Positions 1 through 7,583 of a DNA stretch of 64,000 nucleotides are shown piece after piece (positions within the stretch are counted from its first letter, which is position 1; every line of letters starts with the position of its first letter). The stretch spans positions 1 through 64,000 of the forward strand of contig JBCBGC010000017.1 of the NCBI GenBank assembly GCA_038527215.1, given 5' to 3'. The DNA comes from JAWPMV01 sp038527215 (GTDB lineage: Bacteria > Bacteroidota > Bacteroidia > J057). The notes below the pieces were generated by a model. It was not told where the DNA came from. It was given only the letters and a program-made list of their open reading frames with translations, and made no database searches. A program made the translations under genes and the position numbers.

Positions 1-2306
1 ATGTGGTAGATGTTCTCCAGACGAGAGATAGAACTGCTCAAACCATGGCTCTTATGAATGCGCGTCAGGTCGATACCTGGGCCATTGTCAATCACTTCAC
101 AAATCAGGAAGTTGTCTTCCTGAAAGGCTTTGATCGTTACCAGGCCTGGATGCAGAATTTTCGAAATCCCGTGTTTGATACAGTTTTCTACCAGGGTGGA
201 AATGATAAAAGAAGGGACTTGCACCGCCTCCACCGCAGGCGCAATATCAATTTCTGTGGAAAGTCGCTCGCCAAAGCGGATTTTTTCCAAATCCAGGTAG
301 GTGGTGATTAAGCGCATTTCGTCGGCTACCGCTACAAAGTTCTCACTGGATTTATTGAGGGTGTAGCGGAAAATGTAGGCGAGCTTTTCTACCGCTTCCT
401 CCGCCAGATCAGCCGATTCATGGACCAGTTCACCGATGGAGTTAAGGGTATTAAACAAAAAGTGCGGATTGATCTGCGATCGAAGGGCTGTCAGGTTGGC
501 CTCATAGGTTTGCTGAATCAGCTCTTTTTCCCGATCCACTAACTGTAGCACGTTTAAGGTCAGCTGAGTCTGTTGAATCAACTGAGAAATTAACTCCAAA
601 TCCAGGAGGTTATATACCCCGGATTTTTTCTTCCCCAGCATCAATAAGGCGTAGTTGGCATCATCCACCGTGATCGGACACAACAAGGTATAAGGAGAGG
701 GCAAGACCATTTTCTCCAATTCCGGATCCAGGCGAAAGGTAGCCAGCTCTTTGGTTTTGGACCAGATGGTGTTATTGGCGGTCAGGGCCTGATAGACCTC
801 TTCCTGTTTTTCGTGATAGCGGGATTCGGACACGCTTTCCGGTCTATCTCCACTCCACCAGAGATGCACCGTCTCCGCATTAAAGTAACTCAGCATTTCC
901 TCCACCAAGTCGCGACGAAGCATACTGGCATTGGTATACTGAGGAATCCGGGCGATGAAAGACTTAAAGCGCGTGAGCCGTTCCTGTTGAGGAGAAACAA
1001 AGTAGCGACGAAATTTATTTTCATTGGCCAGGTAAACCAGGCGCAGAATCACAATCACGAACACGAAGGTGACAAATTCCAGGATTTGTCGGTATTGGAT
1101 GCTCGGCCGAAAATAGTCGAATAACTGGGTGATCAGCAGGTAGATAATGATGCTGATCACGATAGAAACCAGATATTGCAGGGTCTGGGTCACCACCACC
1201 GAAACCTTACCAAACTGGATTTGGAAGAAGGAAGCATTGGCCAGCGGAAAAAACAGCAGCAGATTGAAAGCCATGAAAAAGGTTTCTTCCAGGACAGGGC
1301 TGCCGCCACTGTAAAAGCTCAAATAGATCAGCCCTGCTACCGAAACCAATAAAACCACGCCCAAATAGGCATTTCCGGGTAAGACCTTCTTCTTGAAATT
1401 CCCCACCAAATAGAGCCCTACCCCACAAGCCATATGCAACAGCATAAATATGGCGGTGTACTTTTCCAGTAAGGTGTGGAAGTAGCGCATCTGCTCATCT
1501 ACATACACGATCTGAAAGGTGCTCCACAGTAAGTATAAAGCCACCAGGATAGAAGGGATCAGAAAATAGACCTTCTTGCTCTGGGATTTGAAGTGGAAAT
1601 AGAAGATGATATAGGCAAAGGCCAGCAGTGGGTACAACAGAATGAAGAGCTTTTCAGCTCCGATGGACTCTGCATCGCTTTCCAACACCAGGTAGAGGTG
1701 GTGGAATAGTTGGAGCAGGAAAAAAAGCAGGGCACTGACCACCACCCCGAGTAGCGTGAGAAATTCTACCCAATTACTGCGAACGATGGGAAAGAGAATC
1801 GCCAGGATGATCAGGGTAATGAAGGCACCAATGCCTACGATCCAGCCAAATATATTCCAATAGATGGCCATGGAATTGAAGGAATAGGTCAGGCGGAACC
1901 CATTAGGAATAAGGGTTTCTATGTCTTCCACGACCTGAAAGGGATCCGTTCTCTCCAGGGCGATTTTGATTGCGCTACCAGGAGATAAGGCTTCGGTGAT
2001 TTCATCAGCCATCTCGGCGCTACGCACCTCTATGTCATTGATCGCGCGGAGACGATCTCCTTTTTCTGGCAAGGTATAGTTGCTTGGACGGTAGGAAGGG
2101 AGGGGGTGAACACGGGTCGCAACGACGCCTTTTTCTGTATTCTCCCAGGTTACCCAATCATTGCCGGCAAATTCCGCATCCAGGTTTTCGCCCTGATGAT
2201 GCGAACGGATATCCTGTGATTGGGTGTAGAACGAAAATACCATCCAACCCAGGCTCAGATATAATAGCCCCAAAAGGCCATACCAGAGCCAAGTTTGATT
2301 TTTCAT
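1..2306 (-). CDS. LytS/YehU-type membrane sensor histidine kinase (3' end cut off)
   Basis: An open frame on the minus strand starts at ATG 2306 (MKNQTWLWYGLL...) and stays open to the left edge, about 768 codons. An N-terminal membrane anchor (residues about 5-25) is followed by a PDZ-like extracytoplasmic stretch (GDRLRAINDIEV). Then come several hydrophobic segments compatible with a 7-8 helix sensor module and a GAF-like region. The signature of the His_kinase family (PF06580) is NPHFLFNTLNSI near 440-490. After it comes an ATPase domain with an N-box (VENCIKHGI) and DNGPGID, continuing to SHGLSSSISRLENIY at the edge. Such kinases autophosphorylate at the NPHF histidine and usually signal to a LytTR response regulator, which would lie beyond the left edge. 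The N-terminal PDZ-like segment is my reading and less certain. Only a few C-terminal residues should be missing. Confidence 0.85.
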   Translation of the reverse strand, partial: MKNQTWLWYGLLGLLYLSLGWMVFSFYTQSQDIRSHHQGENLDAEFAGNDWVTWENTEKGVVATRVHPLPSYRPSNYTLPEKGDRLRAINDIEVRSAEMADEITEALSPGSAIKIALERTDPFQVVEDIETLIPNGFRLTYSFNSMAIYWNIFGWIVGIGAFITLIILAILFPIVRSNWVEFLTLLGVVVSALLFFLLQLFHHLYLVLESDAESIGAEKLFILLYPLLAFAYIIFYFHFKSQSKKVYFLIPSILVALYLLWSTFQIVYVDEQMRYFHTLLEKYTAIFMLLHMACGVGLYLVGNFKKKVLPGNAYLGVVLLVSVAGLIYLSFYSGGSPVLEETFFMAFNLLLFFPLANASFFQIQFGKVSVVVTQTLQYLVSIVISIIIYLLITQLFDYFRPSIQYRQILEFVTFVFVIVILRLVYLANENKFRRYFVSPQQERLTRFKSFIARIPQYTNASMLRRDLVEEMLSYFNAETVHLWWSGDRPESVSESRYHEKQEEVYQALTANNTIWSKTKELATFRLDPELEKMVLPSPYTLLCPITVDDANYALLMLGKKKSGVYNLLDLELISQLIQQTQLTLNVLQLVDREKELIQQTYEANLTALRSQINPHFLFNTLNSIGELVHESADLAEEAVEKLAYIFRYTLNKSSENFVAVADEMRLITTYLDLEKIRFGERLSTEIDIAPAVEAVQVPSFIISTLVENCIKHGISKILHPGLVTIKAFQEDNFLICEVIDNGPGIDLTRIHKSHGLSSSISRLENIYH

Positions 2307-2498
2307 CCACTATAGGCTTAAAGGAAAGATCTCGAGAATGTAGGTCAGACCTTGATGAGGAAGTGTCCTCTCCGTACAGAAACTAAAATCTGCCCAGATT
2401 ATTGCGTCTTCTTCACATCGACTTGAAACTAGTACAATTCGCCGAAAGGACCAAAGTTTCAACAGATTGCTGACGGAGGGAAGGCGGCAGATAAGGGC
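2307..2498. other. Intergenic, upstream of the sensor kinase
   Basis: No supported gene. It should hold the promoter and leader of the sensor kinase starting at 2306, but no clear TTG/TAnnTTTG pair was recognised. The minus-strand small RNA next door terminates at its right edge (2499), so read-through from that RNA would enter the kinase leader. Confidence 0.4.
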
Positions 2499-2585
2499 AA
2501 AAAAAAACTAGGGGACTCAACCTGTCTACGACAGAGAATCAACCCTAGCCCTTGCTCTTGTAATTCCAGGATTACCGTCCTGTTG
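2499..2585 (-). ncRNA. Putative small RNA, copy A, with intrinsic terminator
   Basis: On the minus strand this is a compact RNA-like unit with a second copy at 3491-3573. Near its 5' end is a small hairpin, GUAAU/AUUAC with loop CCUGGA (2575-2560). A linker, CAAGAGCAAGGG, leads into a three-part stem: CUAGGG/CCCUAG (2548-2543 with 2513-2508), GAUUC/GAGUC (2540-2536 with 2518-2514, one G-U pair) and CUGUC/GACAG (2534-2530 with 2526-2522). Nine U follow (2507-2499), as in an intrinsic terminator. The G-U pair forms only if the minus strand is the RNA. A promoter-like TTTG (2619-2616), 17 nt, TAGTATTG (2598-2591) would start transcription near 2585. There is no reading frame. The unit and its structure are visible; that it is an expressed small RNA is inference, and I recognise no known family. 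Confidence 0.6.
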
Positions 2586-2590
2586 TGATA

Positions 2591-2619
2591 CAATACTACA
2601 GAAAAAAACCAGGGCCAAA
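2591..2619 (-). promoter_or_regulatory. Putative promoter of small RNA copy A
   Basis: Minus-strand TTTG (2619-2616) and TAGTATTG (2598-2591) are separated by 17 nt, close to the Bacteroidota primary-sigma pattern TTG ... TAnnTTTG. The -7 element has one mismatch. Copy B carries TATACTTG at the matching place, and both continue as TTGTATC. Confidence 0.4.
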
Positions 2620-2684
2620 GCAGCTGCATGACCCAACCGTCCGCATTGCTGTCAGTTCAGTTAAATACGGGGAATTAGTCGTTT

Positions 2685-2948
2685 GAGAGGTGAGACCGTC
2701 CCGTGAAGCGGGACTGTGAGAGGTGAGACCGTCCCGTGAAGCGGGACTGTGAGAGGTGAGACCGTCCCGTGAAGCGGGACTGTGAGAGGTGAGACCGTCC
2801 CGGGAAGCGGGACTCTGAGAGGTGAGATCGTCCCAGGAAGCGGGACTGTGAGAGGTGAGATCGTCCCGGGAAGCGGGACTTTGAGAGGTGAGACCGTCCC
2901 GGGAAGCGGGACTCTGAGAGGTGAGATCGTCCCGTGAAGCGGGACTGT
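2685..2948. repeat. Tandem array, 8 x 33 bp, each unit a hairpin
   Basis: Eight head-to-tail 33-bp units start at 2685 and repeat exactly every 33 bp to 2948, with a truncated ninth (GAGAGGTGAGA) at 2949. Each unit contains a palindrome of the type GTCCCGTGAAGCGGGAC, a 6-bp stem with a short loop. Units differ at a few positions (loop T/G, ACC/ATC before the stem, TGT/TCT/TTT after it), so the array is not perfectly homogenised. Because 33 is a multiple of 3, open frames run through it on both strands; the differences include amino-acid changes and show no synonymous bias, so I do not call a protein. It lies between the two small-RNA copies. Confidence 0.9.
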
Positions 2949-3019
2949 GAGAGGTGAGAAGTGAGAGGAGAGCGTTGCAGAGGGCATCTGCGCACAGGAA
3001 CCGAAAGCCATCACCCTCC

Positions 3020-3372
3020 GTAACCCTGGCTTCCAGCCGGGTATATCCTTACCCCCGGATCTCCTCCGGGGTCCAGCCTCCCGGAAGTCCCGGTAGTCGC
3101 AGCTTGCAGCTGCCAAGAATCTGTAACCCTGGCTTCCAGCCGGGCATTACCTTACCCCGGATCTCATCCGGGGTCCAGCCTCCCGGAAGGCCCAGTAGTC
3201 GCAGCTCACAGCTGCCAAGAACCCGTAACCCTGGCTTCCAGCCGGGCATTACCTTACCCCGGATCTCATCCGGGGTCCAGCCTCCGGGAAGTCCCGGTAG
3301 CCACAGCTCACAGCTGCCAGGAACCCGTAACCCTGGCTTCCAGCCGGGCATTACCTCAACCCGGATCTTATC
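3020..3372. repeat. Tandem array, about 3.4 x 102 bp, several palindromes per unit
   Basis: Units begin with GTAACCCTGGCTTCCAGC at 3020, 3123, 3225 and 3327 (spacing 103, 102, 102); the last is partial. A typical unit contains CTGGCTTCCAGCCGG, then CCCCGGATCTCATCCGGGG, then a CCCGGAAGTCCCGG-like part, then GCAGCTCACAGCTGC, so a single strand could form several hairpins per unit. The opening motif resembles that of the 76-bp array at 6731 (GTAACACTGGCCTCCGGCC), which suggests one repeat family. Long ORFs on both strands follow from the 102-bp period and are not believed. Confidence 0.85.
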
Positions 3373-3490
3373 CAGAGATATCATGAGAAACCAGAAAAAA
3401 CGGACACGTGCCGCAGAAGGCATCTGCACACGAAAAATGAAAGAAATAGACTTGCGAGGAGGGAAACGGGATAAGAAAAAAAATGGGGAC

Positions 3491-3573
3491 AAAAAAAAAC
3501 TAGGGGACTCAAACCTCAACTGAGATGAATCTACCCTAGCCCTTGCTCTTGTAATCCAGGATTATCGCCCTTT
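3491..3573 (-). ncRNA. Putative small RNA, copy B, with intrinsic terminator
   Basis: This is the second copy of the unit at 2499-2585, in the same orientation about 990 bp away. A 22-bp block is identical in both (plus strand 3534-3555 and 2543-2564). The minus-strand RNA repeats the architecture: UAAU/AUUA with loop CCUGG, linker CAAGAGCAAGGG, then CUAGGG/CCCUAG (3539-3534 with 3505-3500), GAUUC/GAGUC (3531-3527 with 3510-3506) and a tip hairpin, CUC-AGUU-GAG. Nine U (3499-3491) follow. The tip stem differs in sequence from copy A but still pairs, which is covariation-like support for a structured RNA. A -7-like TATACTTG lies at 3586-3579; no clear -33 element was found. Function unknown. 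Confidence 0.6.
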
Positions 3574-3623
3574 CGATACAAGTATAACACTAGGGGTTTG
3601 ATTTGCTGGAAATAAAAACATGA

Positions 3624-3675
3624 GCGGTCATTTTGCCAGCGCGAACGGTCATTTTGCATGCGCGAACGGTTTTGC
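3624..3675. promoter_or_regulatory. Three 21-bp iterons upstream of small RNA copy B
   Basis: CGGTCATTTTGC occurs at 3625 and 3646, and a shortened CGGTTTTGCG at 3667, spaced exactly 21 bp, with GCGCGAA between units. Two-helical-turn spacing places all copies on one face of the DNA, as for cooperative protein binding. The repeats lie about 40-95 bp upstream of the predicted start of small RNA copy B. That they regulate it is inference. Confidence 0.5.
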
Positions 3676-3692
3676 GATTTTCCCATTTAAAT

Positions 3693-3821
3693 GCGTAAGA
3701 TTCATTCCCCTTACAAAAACACACATTCTGCATAAAATGCTGAATATCAATAAAATAAATAATGGATAATTTCGCGAAATCATCTTTTTCGCAAAATTAT
3801 CCATTTTATAAGCGTAAGATT
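3693..3821. repeat. 19-bp inverted repeat flanked by direct repeats
   Basis: AATGGATAATTTCGCGAAA (3761-3779) and TTTCGCAAAATTATCCATT (3787-3805) are inverted repeats matching at 18 of 19 positions around a 7-nt centre. GCGTAAGATT occurs at 3693-3702 and again at 3812-3821, each within a wider similar context (CCATTT...GCGTAAGATT...ATT). The stretch is AT-rich, unlike the GC-rich arrays to its left. A large operator or a remnant of a mobile element end are both possible; no transposase is nearby. Confidence 0.6.
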
Positions 3822-4113
3822 TTATTTTCCACAACGATTACACTATCGCAGAAGTGGAAAAATCCAAAGGTTCAACAACTCTACAAACCACCCGTTGAAA
3901 ACCTTTTTAAATCTGTATGACCAATTTGTATCCGTTAAACAAACAGCAAATCACATGCCAATATCACCCTTTTTGGGAGGGAGCTTATTCCAGGATAAGG
4001 ACAGCAGATCTTGCAAGGCAGCGGGAGGCTATTGGAAAAAGCCTCGCTCTTTCCCATAGTTTTCTGCCAAAAGCTCAGAAAGGAATTTTTAGAAGGGGAT
4101 GCTTGGCCAGTCT
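3822..4113. other. Intergenic, no supported gene
   Basis: Only a 66-codon frame (3917-4117) with no family resemblance. A weak inverted repeat, AGGTTCAA ... TTGAAAACCT, lies near 3868-3905. No terminator with a U-run was found after the carboxypeptidase gene, which ends at 4114. Confidence 0.4.
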
Positions 4114-6645
4114 CTAGTTAAAAAATATAGCGTTGCTCATCATTAACTTGCCACCGTGCCAGAAATTGCGGAAGATGGGCGAATCCACCATGTAAATAAT
4201 ACTGCCTTTACCCAGGAACTCCACCCCTAACCCCATGGTCTGGGGGATCTTCTTGCGCAGGCTCGAGCCAATAAACCCACTAATAGGCTGAGTAGCCTCA
4301 TAGGTCCCAACATTCCACCCACCTCTGGGTAAATAGGGGTATACTTTTGCATTGCGTTTGAGCACGTATATGACCTCACGCTCCCCATAGGCCAATGGGT
4401 GGGTTTGGTCTAATCGCAGCGGATAAATACTACCAGGCGCCTGGTTGCTGATCGCACTCCGCTTCCTCACCCCATAAGTTGGTTGAGTAGGAAACTGTCC
4501 CGATTGCGGCTGGGCTCTCTGAGCAGCAGCCTTAGCAGCGGCTTTGGCCCGCTGGCTTACCGCTTTGGCCAATAAGGTAGGGGCGCCTTCCTTCGGCTCT
4601 TTAGCAAAAGTAGCGATGGCCTGATCCATCACAATTAATTTTCCTCCCTGCTGCACAAATTGCCGGATTTTGTCCACATGGGCCTGATAGTTACCTGAGG
4701 GTAAAATCAGGACGTTGTAAGCACTAAGAGAAATTTTTCTTAAATAATCCGTGCCAATGACGGATACAGGAAATTGCAAATCTTCTTCTAAAAAATACCA
4801 AAGGTCTCCGAAAGCAGTAGCTGTCACCCCTTCTCCCCCTAACAAGGCTACCTTGGGCGTTTTTACCAAAGCAAAGGAAGCAGAACCCAGATCCTTCCCT
4901 TCTTCGACATAGCTTGTCGTCAAAGGAACAGGGCTTATCCCCAGCTTAGCAGCCCAGGCCTGTAGTTGTTCAAAGACATCCGCCTGAGGATTGTCGGTCT
5001 TGGATACCACCAGGGTTCCCCGATCAAAATCCTCTCCCTCCGCAGTGAAAGGTTCATGCGCATAACGGACTTTGATCCCAGCCTGGATCAATTCGCTCAA
5101 CAAGCGGGCCTGCTGAAGATCCTGCCAATGGATAGCATAGGCTACGGGAGATTCCTTAGATGCCTTGGGGGTCGGGGAAAAGTCGGGTGCCTCCTTACTG
5201 TAAGGAACATCCATCCCTACAGCGTATGTCTCGAGGTTGTAAGCATAAGGTAAAGCCCAGGCCGTGAGGTCGTAGGTCAGAGAATCCTCCAGGTTCGGTT
5301 TCGGCTCGAATAATACACTGACCAGTCGAGCTTTGGGTTGGTGCGTGGAGATCACAATATCCCCCTTTTCCACGCGCACGCCGGTTTTGAGGTTCCGCTG
5401 AAAATCAAATCCTTGGTAATTCAGGCTGGATTGAGCCACGCCATATTTGATCTCATTTCGATCCAGTAAAGCCAATAATGCCTGAATGCGAGCCGGTGCA
5501 TTGCCTTTCCGGACCACGTAGGCCTTGTAGGGGCCATACCCCTCTTCTCTCCCTTTTTTAAAGTAGGTATTATATCGCTCTATCAACTCTTTCCTGTATT
5601 GATAGCTGATTTCAATGGTAGAAAGACTGGTCGTAAAATGATGGGCCAGCCGGTCAGCCAGGGTGAGGGTGTCCCCGCTGGACAGAGCAATCCCCAATCC
5701 TGCGCGTCCTGAACCTCCCTGTTCATACGTAAATCCAACGGCCCCCTGAAAAGTAGGCCAGGTGTCGCCATAGCTGGGATAAAACAAATCGTAAATCTCC
5801 CGGGTAAAATAGGCCCAGTTTTCTGCGTCGAAGTAGCGAGCATGATTGCGGGCAGCATGCTCCTGGAACTTCCTTTGCCAGGGAGAGATTGCCTCATGAA
5901 CCGGGTCCGCTGCCGGACCAAAAAAGTAAGGGGAATTATAGCCCATTTCATGGAAATCAACATGGACCTGCGGATACCACTGCTGGTACTGGGCAGAACG
6001 CATTTTGCTTTCCGACTGGGTCTGCCAGCACCAATCCCGATTCATATCGAACAGGTAATGATTATACCGACCGCCGGGCCAGGGTTCCCGATGTTCCCAA
6101 GCCTGGGAAGAGATATTCAGTTTGCGGCCCTGTACCTGACGCCACCAGTTTACATAGCGCTCTCTTCCATCAGGATTGACACAAGGATCTATGATCACGA
6201 CTAACTCGTCCAGCCAATTGGTCGAATCCAGGGTGGCGAGGTAATAGAGCGTAGCCAAAGCTGATTCTGTACATACAGCTTCATTCCCATGGATATTATA
6301 GCTTAAGTACACCACAGGTAATTGGAGGCCTTCGCTTTCCCCTTCCATCAAACCTGATTTAATCAGGTTATGCGTACGGATCTCTTCCAGACGGGCCAAA
6401 TTCTCCGGGCTGCTAACGGCCAGGGTTAGGAGTTCCCGTCCTTCGCGGGTCTTGCCATACGGCATGAGTTGCATGCGCGGGGATGTTTCTGCCAGGTATT
6501 CGCAGTAGTTGACTACCCGGTGGTGGTAGGTAAACTGCTCGCCTAATTCGTAGCCCAGAAAGTCAGATGGGGGAGTGATTTGCTGAGCCTGTGCTGCTAT
6601 ACAGATAGCCCAACCAACAAATAAAGCCTTAAGGATAATTTTCAT
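4114..6645 (-). CDS. Secreted M14-family zinc carboxypeptidase
   Basis: 843 residues from ATG 6645, chosen because MKIILKALFVGWAICIAAQA is a clean signal peptide with a signal peptidase I site before QQ. The frame is open further upstream, but that part has no signal. M14 zinc ligands are H119 and E122 (NIHGNE) and H232 (DFHEMG), with E308 (FTYEQGG) as catalytic glutamate. The C-terminal half contains a class-I-glutamine-amidotransferase-like fold (VALLGGEGV..., about 645-740), common in large Bacteroidota members. It probably trims extracellular or periplasmic peptides. It stands alone, with a repeat array immediately upstream (6731-7043) and a repeat-rich non-coding region downstream. Specificity cannot be read from sequence. 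Confidence 0.9.
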   Translation of the reverse strand: MKIILKALFVGWAICIAAQAQQITPPSDFLGYELGEQFTYHHRVVNYCEYLAETSPRMQLMPYGKTREGRELLTLAVSSPENLARLEEIRTHNLIKSGLMEGESEGLQLPVVYLSYNIHGNEAVCTESALATLYYLATLDSTNWLDELVVIIDPCVNPDGRERYVNWWRQVQGRKLNISSQAWEHREPWPGGRYNHYLFDMNRDWCWQTQSESKMRSAQYQQWYPQVHVDFHEMGYNSPYFFGPAADPVHEAISPWQRKFQEHAARNHARYFDAENWAYFTREIYDLFYPSYGDTWPTFQGAVGFTYEQGGSGRAGLGIALSSGDTLTLADRLAHHFTTSLSTIEISYQYRKELIERYNTYFKKGREEGYGPYKAYVVRKGNAPARIQALLALLDRNEIKYGVAQSSLNYQGFDFQRNLKTGVRVEKGDIVISTHQPKARLVSVLFEPKPNLEDSLTYDLTAWALPYAYNLETYAVGMDVPYSKEAPDFSPTPKASKESPVAYAIHWQDLQQARLLSELIQAGIKVRYAHEPFTAEGEDFDRGTLVVSKTDNPQADVFEQLQAWAAKLGISPVPLTTSYVEEGKDLGSASFALVKTPKVALLGGEGVTATAFGDLWYFLEEDLQFPVSVIGTDYLRKISLSAYNVLILPSGNYQAHVDKIRQFVQQGGKLIVMDQAIATFAKEPKEGAPTLLAKAVSQRAKAAAKAAAQRAQPQSGQFPTQPTYGVRKRSAISNQAPGSIYPLRLDQTHPLAYGEREVIYVLKRNAKVYPYLPRGGWNVGTYEATQPISGFIGSSLRKKIPQTMGLGVEFLGKGSIIYMVDSPIFRNFWHGGKLMMSNAIFFN

Positions 6646-6730
6646 GCCATGGTGTTGAATCCTGTGAAGGTAGAAAGATTGATTCCGCTTTGCAATAGAT
6701 ATAGATGGCGTTAGATGGTTGCCCTGGCCC

Positions 6731-7043
6731 GTAACACTGGCCTCCGGCCGGTAAATATCTTCCACCGGCTATCTAGCCGGTGCGGGAGCTGGGACCGGGC
6801 AAGCCCGTAACGCTGGCCTCCGGCCGGTAGATATCTTCCACCGGCTATCAGCCGGTAAGGGAGCTGAGACCGGCTGGAAGCCGATGATACGGGCCTCTGG
6901 CCGGTAAATATCTTCCACCGGCTATCAGCCGGTAAGGGAGCTGGGACCGGGCAAGCCCGTAACACTGGCCTCCGGCCGGTAAATCCTGACCACCGGCTAT
7001 CAGCCGGTGCGGGAGCTAAGACCGGCTGGAAGCCAGTGTTACT
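6731..7043. repeat. Tandem array, 4 x 76 bp, closed by an inverted copy
   Basis: Units start with GTAACACTGGCCTCCGGCC at 6731, 6807, about 6883 (diverged start) and 6959, an exact 76-bp period. Each contains ACCGGCTATCAGCCGGT, a 7-bp stem with a 3-nt loop. The array ends with ACCGGCTGGAAGCCAGTGTTAC (7022-7043), which is the inverted complement of the unit's opening motif (20 of 22 match), so the whole array is bounded by inverted repeats. The opening motif also matches the 102-bp array at 3020. It lies between the divergent carboxypeptidase and toxin genes and may influence the leaders of both. Confidence 0.85.
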
Positions 7044-7072
7044 GCCATTGGGCAGCAAAATCCACTTTAAAG

Positions 7073-7091
7073 TTTATTTATTAGAAATAAA
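7073..7091. promoter_or_regulatory. AT-rich palindrome upstream of the toxin gene
   Basis: TTTATTT (7073-7079) and AAATAAA (7085-7091) form a perfect inverted repeat around ATTAG, about 72 bp before the toxin start at 7163. Antitoxins with an HTH usually repress their own operon, so this could be the operator. AT-rich palindromes are common by chance, so confidence is low. Confidence 0.3.
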
Positions 7092-7162
7092 TATTATTTT
7101 TTATTACTTTATAGTTGCATTTATCAAAAACATCCCTTTACTTTACTCCCATAACAAAAAAG

Positions 7163-7534
7163 ATGGTGAATCCAGTGGTAGAGAAACATCCCAGCATAGA
7201 TGAAATCAAGCTCTTTCTCTACAGCTTTCACCAGCTCATGGATCAATATGGCATCATCTTTTATAATCGAAGGAAAAACACCCAGGCGTTGCTGGACCTG
7301 GAACTGAGCGCTGCGGGACGCAACGAGATTCTCAAACATCTGACCCCGCTGGATTATTACAAAGGGCCTCGACCTGACATGGTCAACATTGGCGCGGAAT
7401 ACTGGGAATTTGGGAAAGAAGTGAAAGGCTCCACCTTGTATATCAAGCTCTCCTTAGGCATCCGGGTAGATGAACCGGTCCGCTGCTTTTCCTTCCACCG
7501 GGCAGAACGGAGGATTACCTATCCTTACCGATAG
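7163..7534 (+). CDS. MqsR-like toxin of a type II toxin-antitoxin system
   Basis: 123 residues from ATG 7163. The frame is open to a TTG at 7115, but the ATG after an A-rich stretch is the better start. The body (DEIKLFLYSFHQLM ... NTQALLDLEL ... DYYKGP ... WEFGKEVKGSTLYIKLSLG) matches the pattern of MqsR-family toxins in Bacteroidota, which are RelE-fold mRNA interferases. The YIKLSL strand carries a lysine in the place of the conserved basic residue of MqsR. It lies 49 bp upstream of an HTH-Panacea gene on the same strand, toxin first, as in mqsRA. The identification rests on pattern memory plus context; the catalytic residues were not aligned. Confidence 0.7.
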   Translation: MVNPVVEKHPSIDEIKLFLYSFHQLMDQYGIIFYNRRKNTQALLDLELSAAGRNEILKHLTPLDYYKGPRPDMVNIGAEYWEFGKEVKGSTLYIKLSLGIRVDEPVRCFSFHRAERRITYPYR

Positions 7535-7583
7535 CCCAAACCTAAGCATAGACTTTCACTGAAAGTCACCAACCAATGTACCT

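Noticed and set aside
2685..2948. CRISPR array
   Set aside because: The units are contiguous with no spacers, and no cas gene is in the window.
2661..3523. ORFs of 100-190 codons on both strands through the 33- and 102-bp arrays
   Set aside because: Both periods are multiples of 3, which keeps frames open automatically; unit differences change residues freely and no protein family is recognisable.
3761..3821. Replication origin
   Set aside because: TTATCC-containing arms resemble DnaA boxes only partly, there is no cluster of TTATNCACA boxes, and no dnaA or dnaN is nearby.
3917..4117. 66-codon ORF upstream of the carboxypeptidase terminus
   Set aside because: No family resemblance and no promoter; it overlaps the antisense end of the carboxypeptidase gene.
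6711..7058. 115-codon minus-strand ORF over the 76-bp array
   Set aside because: 76 is not a multiple of 3, so successive repeats are read in different frames, giving no consistent repeat protein; it also lies outside the signal peptide of the peptidase.
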